Shown: in pieces, positions 11,157 through 22,288 of the stretch
Layout of the letters: every line of letters begins with the position of its first letter
How positions within the stretch are numbered: the stretch's first letter is position 1
Source: Budorcas taxicolor
Taxonomy: Eukaryota; Chordata; Mammalia; Artiodactyla; Bovidae
DNA length: 64,000 nucleotides
Reading direction: 5' to 3'
Assembly: GCF_023091745.1 (NCBI RefSeq)
Contig: NC_068920.1
Span: 123,536,622 to 123,600,621, forward strand
Translations under genes and position numbers: made by a program
Notes under the pieces: model-generated
What the model was told of the DNA's origin: nothing
The model's database searches: none
Seen by the model: the letters and a program-made list of their open reading frames with translations, nothing else

Positions 11157-11368
11157 TCTCTAATTACCAGCTGAGCTACTAGGGAAGCAGGAGAAGGGGA
11201 TGACAGAGGATGAGATGGTTGGATGGCATCACCAACTCTATGGACATGAGTTTGAGCAATCTCCTTGATTTCGCGATGGACAGGGAAGCCTGGCATGCCG
11301 CAGTTCATGGGGTCACAAAGAGTCGGACACGACTGAGTGAGTGAACTGACTACCGACTCTCTAATTAC
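11157..11368 (+). mobile_element. chimeric insertion: antisense Bov-tA head + BovB 3' end
   Basis: An 11-bp duplication TCTCTAATTAC (11157-11167 and 11358-11368) encloses one unit. Its first about 21 bases read as the reverse complement of a Bov-tA 5' head (a degraded 'gagccaccagggaagc'). From about 11189 it is the sense BovB 3' end ('aggagaagggg...gatggttggatggcatcacc' region through 'agtcggacacgactgag'). The upstream BovB block is not part of Bov-tA or BOV-A2, so this is not an ordinary SINE. Confidence 0.7.
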
Positions 11369-11697
11369 TTTGCAAACTAAAGACAGTGTTACCTAGTATT
11401 TGGGTAGCACGATCTGGAGTGGTGCTATCTCTGAATGACCAGACTCAATGACAGGGAGGCTTGAAGGTGAGTATAGGGAAGAGCACGGTGGACCAGAAGA
11501 ACTTGCTCTAGTTCTGGCACCAGTAAGTCCCATGACTTGAACCACTTCCATCGTTTTTCTTCAGCTTGGCTAACTGGTCTAGTTTGAGATGGCAGTAAGA
11601 CTGCCTCCTGGGCTCACCTCGATGGTCGTAAATGTTGTTGGGGGACATGTCAGATAATGGAGGTCAACCTATAACTCTTATTTTGTGTGACTCATTT
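11369..11697. other. no gene or recognised repeat
   Basis: Nothing identified. Confidence 0.4.
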
Positions 11698-12727
11698 GTT
11701 CATAACAGACACTTGGTTCACACTTGCTGCATGCCAGGTACTGTGTTTTGTTGCTGTTCATTTGCTAAGTTATGTCTGACTCTTTGCGACCCCATGAACT
11801 GCAGCACACCAGGCTTCCCTGTCCTTCACTACATCCTGGGGTTTGTTCAAACTCATGTTCATGTAGTCAGTGATGCCATCCAACCATCTCATCTTCTGTT
11901 GCCCTCTTCCCCTCCTGCCCTCAGTCTTTCCCAGCATTAGGGTCTTTCCCAGTGAGTCAGCTCTTGGCATCAGGTGGCCAAAGAATTGGAGCTTCAGTTT
12001 CAGCATCAGTCCTTCCAGTGAATATTCAGGGTTGATTTCCTTTGGGATTGACTGGCTGGATCGCCTTCCTGTTGAGGGGACTCTGAAGAGTCTTCTCCAG
12101 CACCACAATTCGAAAGCATCAGTTCTTCAGTGCTCAGCCTTCTTTATGGTCCAAGTCATACATGACTACTGGGAAAACCATAGCTTCGCCTATATGGGCC
12201 TTTGTTGGCAAAGTGATGTGTCTGCTTTTTAATATGCTATCTAGGTTTGTCATAGCTTTTCTTTCAAGGAGCAAGCTTCTTTTAATTAATGACTGCAATC
12301 ACCATCCACAGTGATTTTAGAGCCCAAGAAAATAAAATCAAGCCACTCTTTCAACTTTTTCCCCATGTACTTGCCATGAAGTGATGGGACCAGACTGCCA
12401 TGATTTTAGTTTTTTGAATGTTGAGTTTTAAGCCAGCTTTTTCGCTCTCCTCTCTCACCCTCATCAAGAGGCTCTTTAGTTCCTCTTCACTTTTTGCCTT
12501 TAGAGTAGTATCATCTGCATATCTGAAGTTATTGATAACTCAGTTCTTATAACAATACTGTAAGGGAGATACTATTCTTACCTTAATTTTGCAGATGAGG
12601 AAACAAGTACACGTGGAAATTGACTTGCTCAAGGTCACTCTCAAGTGTGGGGTGTATGGTAGAGTCAGGCTTGAACCCAGGTGGTCTGAACCTATATTTT
12701 GTGTTTTTAACAACTATGCTGTGGTCC
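11698..12727 (-). repeat. MIR SINE split by BovB
   Basis: Left part 11698-11745 ends in 'catgccaggtactgtg'; right part 12536-12727 has 'gcagatgagg', 'cttgctcaaggtcac' and 'cttgaacccagg'. The BovB at 11746-12535 lies between. Confidence 0.65.
11746..12535 (-). mobile_element. BovB LINE 3' fragment (older copy)
   Basis: About 790 bases of BovB 3' end, sense on the minus strand, reaching up to the reverse transcriptase region just at the YADD box (the sequence around 12513-12524 still reads as a 'tatgcagatgat' type codon string in sense). It is more diverged than the copies at 16.9 and 43.5 kb, and its 3' tail lacks the clean TTCAG repeats. No clear target duplication was found. Confidence 0.95.
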
Positions 12728-14451
12728 TTCTCCATCTGACCACCTCCAAAGTATAATCAGTTTTGATATGTCTCACATATCTCTTTTTCAGGGGGTAGGG
12801 AGATGTTCTGAGTGAAAAGGTGGTATGCTGGGAGCCTAACGGAGGCTTGAACTAGGGCTCAGTTGTAAGGCTGTGGCTTTCAGATTTCAGAGTCCTGCTT
12901 TAGGAAGATCTGGAGAGTTTTGAGAGCTTCTGATGTTTTCTTCTCATTATATGTTCCAGATGCACTGCTTTTCCCCTTCTGTAGAAATGACATTAAATCC
13001 CAATGTTATCATTTTGTAAATTATAAAATTACTGTGCAGTAATTTTTAGCATTCATTTGTATCATCAGTATCTTTATGTGACTTATTGTTTGGTTCTCGT
13101 CTTAATGATAGCGATTATTGGCATGCCTTTCACCGTCCAGCAGAATGTAGAAATCAGCACGCATCACAAATCTATGACTTTGTTTTTATTATTATTTTTT
13201 CTTTTTACAATGACGTGTCCAGTGAGAAGCAAATAGATAATACCAAAATACCAGAAGAAGAAAGATAACATCATCCAGAATCATATCATTCTGTGATAGG
13301 TGTACCAAAGAGATATCTATAGAGTTTTGCTTGTGAAAGACTATATTCAAGAATTTTATACCCAGCCAGCTTGTTTTTCATGTGTGAAAACAATTACGTT
13401 CTCTGACAGGCAAAGCCTCAAAATCATCTGTGATAGTGGTTCTCTTAGGTAAGGTTTTGTCTCTTTTGAAAAGAGTGCATGAAGATAAATTCCAGGTGAC
13501 CAAGAGATGGTTGATGGTGCAGTGAACGATCAAAAAAGGAAAACCAGAGTGTGAAGAAGGCTGGGGCAAACACTTGAACCAGTGAGTGTACCTCTACATC
13601 TGGTTGTATACATAGGTAGTTATAAATAATGATTAAGGATTACATATAGAATCTGTAATTGGATTTCTGTTTACAAGCTGAAAGCAAATCTAAAAAACCA
13701 TTCTTAGAAGATATATAATACAGTAGTTATTATGTGGTAATCTGTTCTATACCTCCAGATTGTATCATCAAAATCTGAGAAGGGAATTCTGGGAATAGGT
13801 AGGGGAGAAGGAATGAGAGGTAACAGAGTGAGGAAAAGTGGGAGAAATTCAAGGTATTTGACTGGGATCATGTTAATCATGTGTATTTGTTTTTTTTTTT
13901 AATATCCCAAAAAATGAATGTTATACAAATATTTTGAGAAAATGTAAATTAGTAACATTTATCATTTTACATAATACTTGTCTTTCAAAAATTTGCCTAA
14001 GTAACTTCATGGCTTTTTAGGTAGTTATACAGTTTGTGCATTTTTTTGTTTGTTTGTTTTGGAACCCAGTTCTCTCTGAGCTTGTTCTGCTGCAAGCCCA
14101 GTTCACTGTGTGTTTCTCTAAGTAACCTCTAGATAGAGAAGCATATTGTTCTGTCTGCTTATGTCTGGGGTCTGACTGCCCAACTGGTACTAGAGATTAA
14201 AAGACAATTTTTTCCCCATTTTTTAATCTGAAAGTAGTTATAGACATCACATTGAAGCTAGAAGTCTTCATGTGTGTACGTGTCACTTCAAGGAAGTAAA
14301 GTAAACAGATTGGAATTTATCAAAATATGTTCTCTAATTCTGATTGAATTTATACTTAATACTTCTTGAATATTGTTTGCTTACAACTTGGGGGTCACTG
14401 GCACTGATACAGCTTCATTGAGAAATGTTGATGTTGCAGTTTGCTGATATC
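12728..14451. other. 1.7 kb with no gene or recognised repeat
   Basis: AT-rich. Contains poly-T at 13890-13901 and T-rich stretches near 14041-14060. No repeat family recognised with confidence. Confidence 0.45.
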
Positions 14452-14458
14452 GTGCGTG

Positions 14459-14489
<31 letters not shown>

Positions 14490-14490
14490 A
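14452..14490. repeat. (GT)n microsatellite
   Basis: GT repeat interrupted by two GCs; the last 12 or so units are uninterrupted (14466-14489). Confidence 0.92.
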
Positions 14491-14880
14491 GTGCGTGCAG
14501 GGAGGCCCAGGAAGCGTTCATGAATCAGATGTTCAGATGAGGACAGATAGGAATTCCTCCACTAGTAGGCTTGTTGCAGGAGGGCTAATCAACACTTCAG
14601 CAAGGAAGTTAGCAGCCTTCCTCCCACCCTGACTGCTGCTTCTCCTGGTGGTGGCAAGGTTGTCAAGCCTCATTACTGGAAAGTTCATCCTGTTAGATTC
14701 CCACTTAAAACAGGAGGATGTGTTAGGAAATAGCTCAGACTCTGTGACCATTCTGACATAGGCAGTGACATACGAAGTGTTGATCAAGGAGTTTTATTTA
14801 TAGTTTTGTTAGAAAATGTGAAAATTAATAACTGATTAAGTAACCACATGTGCATACTACTGGATTAGATTTAGTGTATT
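14491..14880. other. no gene or recognised repeat
   Basis: Nothing identified. Confidence 0.4.
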
Positions 14881-15096
14881 TGCTAAGTTGCTTCTATCAT
14901 GTCTGACTCTTTGTGATCCTATGGACTGTAGCCTGCAAGGCTCCTCTGTCCGTGGAATTCGCCAGGCAAGAATACTGGAGTGGGTTGCCATTTCCTTCTC
15001 CAGAGGGTCTTCCCAACCCAGGGGTTGAACCCGCATCTCTTAGGTCTCCTGCATTGGCAGGCAGGTTCTTTACCACTAGCGCCACCTGGGAAGCCC
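14881..15096 (-). mobile_element. Bov-tA SINE
   Basis: Minus-strand tRNA-derived head (15096 to about 15006, with a degraded B box near 15025) followed by one Bov-A body. An imperfect duplication (TTTAGTGTATTT on the left, TTTAGCATATTT on the right) may mark the target. Overlapping open frames on both strands are SINE artefacts. Confidence 0.95.
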
Positions 15097-15229
15097 TTTA
15101 GCATATTTAATCTTGACTTTATTGAAGTGAGGTTGGCATGAGTTTTAGGGTCAGAACAAAAGAAGAAACAATACCAGTGATGGGCACAGGCTTGAAATTT
15201 AATGTATTATATATACTAGCTAGGTTATA

Positions 15230-15610
15230 TGACATTCATAAAGAAACCCAGAAATCTCAGGGAGTTAAGGCAAAAAAGTAAGGCTTTATTTCTTGCTTTC
15301 ATAAAGTCTAGTGTGGGCTCGGGAAAGCTCCGGGCAGGATTCCTTCTATCTTGTTAGGCTGCCATCTCAACAGGTGGCTTCCAGCATTATCAAGGCAGAG
15401 GACTAGAGACCAGTTCTTTATTTGGTGTCCTAAAAGAAACAGATCACTTCTGCACACATTTCAGTGGCTCTGCTTAATCACGTGGCCCCATGTAACTACA
15501 GGGGAATTAGGGAGTGCAGGCCTGTGTGTCTAGGAAGGATAGCAAGTGGTTGTGGGTGAGCCCTGCCTGCTTTTACTACACTCAGGAGGCCAGGCATATG
15601 GCTGGAGTGG
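15230..15610. repeat. ancient interspersed repeat, family not assigned
   Basis: Blocks such as 'aaggctttatttcttgctttcataaag', 'ggctgccatctcaacaggtggcttcca' and 'agatcacttctgcacacatttcagtggc' (spread over 15280-15470) resemble an old, possibly LTR-type mammalian repeat that also seems present at 29580-30010. A library search is needed to name it. Confidence 0.35.
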
Positions 15611-16160
15611 AATCCAGGGAGTGTTCAGAGGCTGATGTTACGAATACTCAGCAGGGGATGCAGAATTCCTAGGGAATCAGGAAGGGATCCCACTTTCTTC
15701 TTTGCAACAATGACAGCCTGCACAGCCCTGGGATCACCTGCACACACGGAGAGGGCACTGAACCCTGCCAACAGCTTTTGGCTATGGGTCAGCTTCAACT
15801 TGGATTGATAGGTGTTGAATCTAATAACTTCTTAATAGCTTTTTATTAAATGACTTGCCCTCTTCTGATACCTTGCTTGGCTCCCGGCCCTGCCTTGGCA
15901 GGACAGTCTGCTATTCAGGTCTGGGTTCCTTCTCCAGTCTTACCTGTCTTCCTAATGTCCTGACATCCCCCTAGCCTTGGATTGGTGTTTCTGGTTCCAG
16001 GCCATCTCTCTGTGACACCCATAGCTGCCTGGCATGAGTGGTGAGGGTGTCCTTATCAGCGTGTGTTCTCCAGACCTGCTGTACTGTGCAGAAAGCTGAT
16101 ACAGGGCTCCTGTCAGTAGAGGAGGCCTAGTCATTTTTCTCTGTTGAACTCATGGCTTTT
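15611..16160. other. no gene or recognised repeat
   Basis: Nothing identified. Confidence 0.4.
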
Positions 16161-16164
16161 TCAC

Positions 16165-16400
16165 ATAGTGTGCTGGTTGAGAGTCATTTCAGGAGATACA
16201 ATGCCTGGGTCCAAACCTTGCCTCTATCACTAGTAAATAGTGAGACCCTGAGCAAGTGACTAAACCTCTCTGTGCTTCAGCTTCTTGTTTATTGGTATAA
16301 TAATAATACCTAGCTTTAGAGTAATGGTGATTAGGTAAGTTAATACATGAAAACCACCGGAATGGTACTGAATGAGTAGAAAATGATTAAAGAACATTAG
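16165..16400 (+). repeat. MIR SINE
   Basis: Forward MIR order: 'gtgtgctggttgagagtc', 'tgcctgggtccaaacc', 'accctgagcaagtgactaaa', 'cctctctgtgcttcagcttc', 'ataataataatacctagc'. Confidence 0.65.
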
Positions 16401-16404
16401 CCAT

Positions 16405-16660
16405 TGTCATCCTCTTTCAGGACTCAACTCAAATGTTCCTGAAGCTTTCCTGATCTTGCTTCTTTTCTGGGTTTCCTCAGCCCTCTGCTCATGCCTCTGT
16501 TATAGCATTTATCATGTTATAATTTGTAATTATGTATGTGCCCATTTTTCTCCCTGCAAGCCTGTGATTACTGAAGAGCAACACACTGCTCAGCCTTTAC
16601 CCTAGTCCTTGACAGAGTATCTGGTGTGCAAAGGAGATTAACAAGTGATTTCTGAACAAG
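16405..16660 (+). repeat. L2 LINE 3' fragment
   Basis: Sense L2 3' end: 'actcaactcaaatgttcc', 'gaagctttcctgatc', 'ttatagcatttatcatgtta', then 'gcaagcctgtgatt' and a degraded 'gcctggcacacag' end. Confidence 0.6.
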
Positions 16661-17381
16661 TGGGTAGATCCAGAATGGTAGAAATTGGTAGAATTTACCA
16701 GTGTGTGATTTTCCTCTTTTTTCCAGAGGAGAAAACATTTCCCAGCTGCCTGTGCCTCTTGAGGAATCTTGAAAATGAGTTCTGCACAATCTTCCATGAG
16801 CCAGCTTGCTGCTCCCATCTAGCTGATTGAAAGACAGTAGAATCGGAGGATAGAAAGAGCCTAGATCTCTGAGCCATCACTTGGAAAAGAGGGACCTGGA
16901 CATTTGAAATTGTGTCTGGCTTCTGAAATCTGATCCTGTTTGTTATAGCAGCTGGTGTACTTCAGTTCAGTTCAGTTCAATTCAGTCACTCAGTCGTGTC
17001 TGACTCTTTGCGACCCCATGAATTGCATCATGCCAGGCCTCCCTGTCCATCACCAACTCCTGGAGTTCACTCAAACTCATGTCTATCGAGTCGGTGATGA
17101 CATCCAGCCATCTCATCCTCTGTTGTCCCCTTCTCCTCCTGCCCCTAATCTCTCACAGCATCAGAATCTTTTCCAGTGAGTTAACTCTTCACATGAGGTG
17201 GCCAAAGTATTGGAGTTTCAGCTTTAGCATCAGTCCTTCCAAAGAAATCCCAGGGCCGATCTCCTTTAGAATGGACTGGTTGGATCTCCTTGCGGTCCAA
17301 GGGACTCTCAAGAGTCTTCTCCAACACCACAGTTCAAAAGCATCAGTTCTTCGGTGCTCAGCTTTCTTCACAGTCCAACTT

Positions 17382-17945
17382 TCATATCCATAATGTGACC
17401 GCTGGAAAAACCATAGCCTTGACTAGATGGATCTTTGTTGGGAAAGTAATGTCTCTGCTTTTGAATATACTATCTAGGTTGGTCATAACTTTCCTTCCAA
17501 GGAGTAATTTAATTTCATGGCTGCAGTCACCATCTGCAGTGATTTTGGAGCCCCCCAAAATAAAGTCTGACACTGTTTTCACTGTTTCCCCATCTATTTG
17601 CTGTGAAGTGATGGAGCCAGATGCCATGATCTTCGTTTTCTGAATGTTGAGCTTTAACCCAACTTTTTCACTCTCTTCTTTCACTTTCATTAAGAGGCTT
17701 TTTAGTTCCTCTTCACTTTCTGCCATGAGGGTGGTGTCATCTGCATATCTGAGGTTATTGATATTTCTCATGATAATCTTGATTCCAGCTTGTGCTTCTT
17801 CTAGCCCAGTGTTTCTCATGATGTACTCTGCATATAAGTTAAATAAGCCGAATAACAATATACAGCCTTGACGTACTCCTTTTCCTATTAGGGACCAGTC
17901 TGTTGCTCCATGTCCCAAGATAATCACGATGGTGTGATCACTCAC
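17382..17945 (-). pseudogene. BovB reverse transcriptase remnant, YADD half
   Basis: Open frame of about 187 codons on the minus strand. Its first roughly 12 residues come from antisense BovB across the inversion junction. From about residue 16 it is the RT palm and C-terminal region: 'GKGVRQGC' (residues 21-28) and the catalytic YADD box at residues 67-70 (17736-17747). It stops early relative to the family through a deletion near 17394 and lacks the RT N-terminal half, which lies in the opposite orientation at 17917-18546. In an intact BovB this domain copies element RNA at the nicked target. This copy cannot make a working enzyme. Confidence 0.9.
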
Positions 17946-18546
17946 CTAGAGCCAGACATCCTGTAATGTGAAGTCAAGTGGGCCTTAGAAAGCATCACTA
18001 CGAACAAAGCTAGTGGAGGTAATGGCATTCCAGTGGAGCTATTTCAAATCCGGAAAGATGATGCTGTGAAAGTGCTGCACTCAATATGCCAGCAAATTTG
18101 GAAAACTCAGCAGTGGCCACAGGACTGGAAAAAGTCAGTTTTCATTCCAATCCCAAAGAAAGGGAATGCCAAAGAATGCTCAAATGACTGCATAATTGCA
18201 CTCATCTCACATGCTAGTAAAGTAATGTTCAAAATTCTCCAAGCCAGGCTTCAACAATATGTGAACTGTGAACTTCCAGATGTTCAAGCTGGTTTTAGAA
18301 AAGGCAGAGGAACCAGAGATCAAATTGCCAACATCCACTGGATCATGGAAAAAGGAAGAGAATTTCAGGGAAACATCTATTTCTGCTTTATTGACTATGC
18401 CAAAGCCTTTGACTGTGTGGATCGCAATAAACTGTGGAAAATTCTGAAAGAGATGGGAATACCAGACCATCTGACCTGCCTCTTGAGAAACCTGTATGCA
18501 GGTCAGGAAGCAACAGTTAGAACTGGACATAGAACAACAGACTGGT
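17917..18546 (+). pseudogene. BovB reverse transcriptase remnant, N-terminal half
   Basis: Plus-strand open frame (longest part 18033-18596) encoding the front half of the RT: 'VFIPIPKKGN', 'QAGFRKGRGTRDQI' and RT motif A 'YFCFIDYAKAFDCVD' with its catalytic aspartate. The YADD half lies on the other strand. After 18546 the frame runs by chance into flanking DNA. Confidence 0.9.
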
Positions 18547-18550
18547 GTAC

Positions 18551-20280
18551 GTACCTGCTGATGAAACAGGATCTGGGTATGACAAAAATCTTGTAGACCT
18601 CATGGTATACCTCCTGAGCCCAGAATAGCATTTTGAACCAGCCCGTATATGAAAAGCAGAAATGTGCTGCAGCAGCTGAACTCTTGGAAAGATTGGGAGG
18701 AATGGAATGGGAGAGGGGAGGATGAAGTGGGGGGAGCCAGCCTGCCCACCCTGTCCTCAGCAAAGGGCCAGTTTGGAGTCAAATGTGGATTTCTCTAAAC
18801 TTCTGGTTCTTTGTAACCTTCCCTTCTTCAATTGTGAGCAGCTGCTGAATGTGATTCTCCTCTTCCTGGAAAGTTACTTAGAGAAAAAGCTGACTTTCCT
18901 TTGACTACACAAAGCATCATCCTTGGAGACAATTACAGTGATAGAGTTTTGGTTCTTTCTTAGGTACCTATTGTCCTAATAAGTGAAACTGCTTGGAACA
19001 CAAAAGCATTTATTTCCTCTTTTAGCTAATTTAATTTTTATAGCCCCAGTGAAAAAATACTTTATGTTTTTACTTGTCTAATGTGATTTTAAGATAGTTT
19101 ATTCTTGGATTCAATTTTGTTTTCATTTTCTAGAAAATCAATTTAATTCACAGAAGGTTCATTCATTTAATGGCTTTCCTTGCACATGGTTAATGCTTAA
19201 GCATTTGATCAGATATTCTTCTTAGCAGTATTGTCACGAAGCTCAACTAGAGAAGGTGTTAGATGGGGAAAGCGTGTACATTTGGCAAAGCCTCTTTCAT
19301 CCTGACTGATTGACAAGGCAAATAAGCCTGAATTGGTGAAATTGAACTGTGGAGTGTTTCTCAAAGAGTTCCTGTGTAATTTCAAGTTGTTCCAACTAAA
19401 TTTTCACCAGTGAGGCTAATGAAGACTTTTGGGTTATTTCCTTCTACCTTTCTGGTATTTGGTATGTATTTCTATACCTATCTTGTGAAATTCTCTTGGG
19501 TTCCTGAAAACTTTTTGCCCTTAAGTCTTAAACATTCCCTTTACACCTTTGCTTATTGTGTTATGTAGCAGCAGCAGCAGCAGCAGTAGGACTGTTAGTA
19601 AAAATAAATGTTAGGCTGGTCCATGTCTGTATAATTATAATTTCAGAATTAAAGGCTTTTACTTTTAAAGTTGGGTGGCAATTCACCATTGGGAAGAAAT
19701 TTCTTAATTTCTTTCTTGGGCATGTTATGAATACTGTAACTAAAGGATTTATGATCAGATTGTAGCTATTTTTTGTTTATTTTTGAAAGGGAAAAGTGGC
19801 TTTTCTGAAGATGTCAGTCCTTTGCTAGAAAGTCAGTTCAGCGATGACAACTGAAAACTTGGCTTTTCAGTGTCAGACTCTTCAGGTTGAGGGCACTGCT
19901 GTGATACAGCACAGAGCAGGCATATTCTAGAAGGCCATGATTTCTCTGAAGTGAACTTTAATGTTTGAAGAATGTATCTGACTGTGCAGGACAGTAAATG
20001 ATGATCAGGTACAATGGAGTATGCCACTCTTGACCTTTTCTTGTTAACAGTGTTTACTTCAGGCTGGTTCTTAGTTGCCCATGGTGAAAAATATAAACCT
20101 TGAGAAGCTTTATGGTGGGCTCATAGATTATCTAAGAGATGGTTTATAAGTAGAGTAACAGCATCATTTGTCCTTCAAACTTGGACACTTCAGAGAGTGA
20201 AAAGACATGTTATTAATAGTTAAAAATTATGTTAATGATACAGGTAAATGGAGGCTTTTTCAATCAATTAACATCTGTCT
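18551..20280. other. 1.7 kb with no gene or recognised repeat
   Basis: AT-rich. Apart from the CAG tract at 19567-19586 I see no repeat family or coding signature. Confidence 0.45.
19567..19586. repeat. short (AGC)n tract
   Basis: About 6.7 AGC units that are not attached to a recognisable BOV-A2 body, unlike the other CAG tracts in the window. It could be the isolated tail of a lost SINE or an independent microsatellite. Confidence 0.85.
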
Positions 20281-20312
20281 CCCTCTCTCTCTCTCTCACA
20301 CACACACACCCA
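20281..20312. repeat. (CT)n(CA)n microsatellite
   Basis: Compound CT then CA repeat. Confidence 0.9.
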
Positions 20313-20456
20313 TGTGTGTGCTGAATGCAGAGACTATAAGACACTAGAGGAGGGCAGAGATACATAATAGAATTATCCTGGGTCTCTATAGAATTGTCAC
20401 GGATCCCCTGGCTTCCTAACTATCTGCTAGTTAGGAACATCCATTTTGGGGTCTTT

Positions 20457-20733
20457 AGTGCACACAAGCACTCCTGCCTGGAAAATCCCATGGACAGAGG
20501 AGCCTGGTAGGCTGCAGTCCATGGGGTCGGGAACAGTCGGACATGACTGTTCAGTCGGAGTGACTTCACTTTCACTTTTCACTTTCATGCATTGGAGAAG
20601 GAAATGGCAACCCACTCCAATGTTCTTGCCTGGAGAATCCCAGGGATGGGGGAGCCTGGTGGGCTGCCGTCTATGGGGTTGCACAGAGTTGGACATGACT
20701 GAAGCGACTTAGCAGCAGCAGCAGTGCACACAA
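20457..20733 (+). mobile_element. BOV-A2 SINE with 11-bp TSD
   Basis: Two Bov-A units joined by the CACTTTCA linker, with a CAG tail (20711-20724). The first unit is 5'-truncated. The duplication AGTGCACACAA is at 20457-20467 and 20723-20733. Confidence 0.96.
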
Positions 20734-20790
20734 AATAAAATGGTGTTATCTTAGTCCCTGAAATTTTGGCATTTCTTACAGCAGCTACTC

Positions 20791-21023
20791 TTATCATATG
20801 CTCTGTTGCTCATTCATGTCTGATTCTTGTGACCCTGTGAACTTTAGCCTGCCAAATTCTTCTGTCCATGGGATTTCCCAGGCAAGAATACTGGAGTGGG
20901 TTGCCATTTCCTTCTCCAGGGGATCTTCCTGACCCAGGGATCGAACCTACATTTCCTATGTCTTCTGCATTGCAGGCGGATCCTTTTACCACTGAGCCAT
21001 CTGGGAAACCCAGCATTATCATA
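20791..21023 (-). mobile_element. Bov-tA SINE with TSD
   Basis: Minus-strand tRNA-derived head (21011 to about 20925, B-box region 'gggatcgaacc' at 20937-20947 in reverse) plus a Bov-A body. The 8-bp duplication TTATCATA is at 20791-20798 and 21016-21023. Confidence 0.95.
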
Positions 21024-21044
21024 GCTAATGCTGAACACTTTATT

Positions 21045-21165
21045 TCAATGCAGTGAGCTACTATTGAGACTCTACTGTCTTTCCATTGGGGATACAAAGA
21101 TATATAAGGTCTGGTCATGGTTCTCAAGGAGCTTAGAGTCTGGGGGAAGTACAGATGTATATATT
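21045..21165 (-). repeat. L2 LINE 3' fragment
   Basis: Antisense L2: 'attggggatacaaagatat', 'aggtctggtcatggttctcaaggagctt', 'agagtctggggga'. Confidence 0.52.
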
Positions 21166-22057
21166 TCATGGTACTTAATATTTATGAATAGAAGGAAACG
21201 AATTTAATTTTGAACATGCTGATTTGAATGTCTGTAGAGTATTTGAATGGCATTACCCCGTATGTAGACAGAGAAACTAAAGCTGGGAAGAGATCTGGTA
21301 TCAAAGGTAAATTGACTGAATTTGCCATTTGCAGAGGTCCCTCTGGAAAGTAAGAGAGCTTTCACCCATTTTCCTGAAGATGCTTTTTGATGTAGCTCTC
21401 CTGGGCCCTCTGAGAGCTCAGTCTGCCACTGGTGTCTGAGCTCTCATCTCTTGGGTCTTGGCCTCATATTGAGAAAACAAAGGAAAAAGGAGCCTCCCGT
21501 GTCTCTAGATCTCTGATGTAGTTTGCAAGTTACTGCTCTGTACGTGAGCTACTCCTGTATTGGCCCTGAGGCATTGGCAGAAGCGTTCTTGTGCCCATTC
21601 CATGTCCCCAGGCCTTGCCCCCCAGCGAGTAGGAGGGATGTCTTCTTAATTGGAAAAACTCAATTCTGGAGGGATTCAGCCTCTCCTTGGCATAACCGTG
21701 GGACCTTGCAGCTCTCCTAAAGATTGTTTTCTTGCTGCTGGGGTCCCCTGAGGGTGTCTCATTTGAGCTCAGGCCTCACATATTCTGCCACTAGGACCTC
21801 ACTGTGCTGGTAGATCACTCCCTGCCACATCCAGATTGACAGGGTTTCTCCCAGGGAGAGTGGAAGGACTGATGTGAAATCACCCTCCTCTGCTGCCCTC
21901 ATTCCTTCTGTCTAACCCATGCTCCCAAACTCCATTTCCAGCAAAGAAGCACCTACATGCACCCAAGGCGTGCATGTAGAGAATTGGAGGGACACGTGTT
22001 CCCCCCAACACTGGATGTGTTCAGATCTCAGTTATGAAGCTACCAGTTTGCTGTTAT
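21166..22057. other. no gene or recognised repeat
   Basis: GC-moderate sequence. Open frames at 21523-21720 and 21919-22101 have no recognisable product. Confidence 0.45.
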
Positions 22058-22288
22058 ATATACACACTCCTGTGTGTATGCTGTCACTAAGTTGTGTCTG
22101 ACTCTCTTTGACCCTGTGGACTGTAATCTACCAGGCTTCTCTGTCCATTTAATTTCCCAGGCAAAAATGCTGAAACAGGTTGACATTTCCGATCCACCCA
22201 ACCCAGGGATTGAACTTGTGTCTCCTGAATCTCCTGCATTCCAGATGGATTCTTTACCACTGAGCTGCCACAGAAGCCCCATATACAC
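22058..22288 (-). mobile_element. Bov-tA SINE (older copy)
   Basis: Minus-strand head and Bov-A body, more diverged than its neighbours and missing most of the 'ccatttccttctccaggggatcttcc' block. The 8-bp duplication ATATACAC is at 22058-22065 and 22281-22288. Confidence 0.87.

Larger units (their letters stand above)
16952..18550 (-). mobile_element. BovB LINE with twin-primed internal inversion
   Basis: Sense on the minus strand for the 3' segment (16961-17915) and inverted, i.e. plus-sense, for the upstream segment (about 17917-18546). The 9-bp duplication CTGGTGTAC is at 16952-16960 and 18542-18550. The 3' segment starts, and the inverted segment ends, within the same 22 bases of BovB ('ggacat.ga.caacagactggt'), so about 22 bases are present twice in opposite orientation. 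The outer end of the inverted segment (CTGGT) is identical to the start of the target duplication, as expected when target DNA primes internally on the RNA. The element is 5'-truncated: the endonuclease part is absent. Confidence 0.95.

Noticed and set aside
18551..18596. Extension of the RT frame beyond the BovB end as a fusion exon
   Set aside because: The BovB segment stops at 18546 at its target duplication. The extra codons are flanking DNA read by chance.
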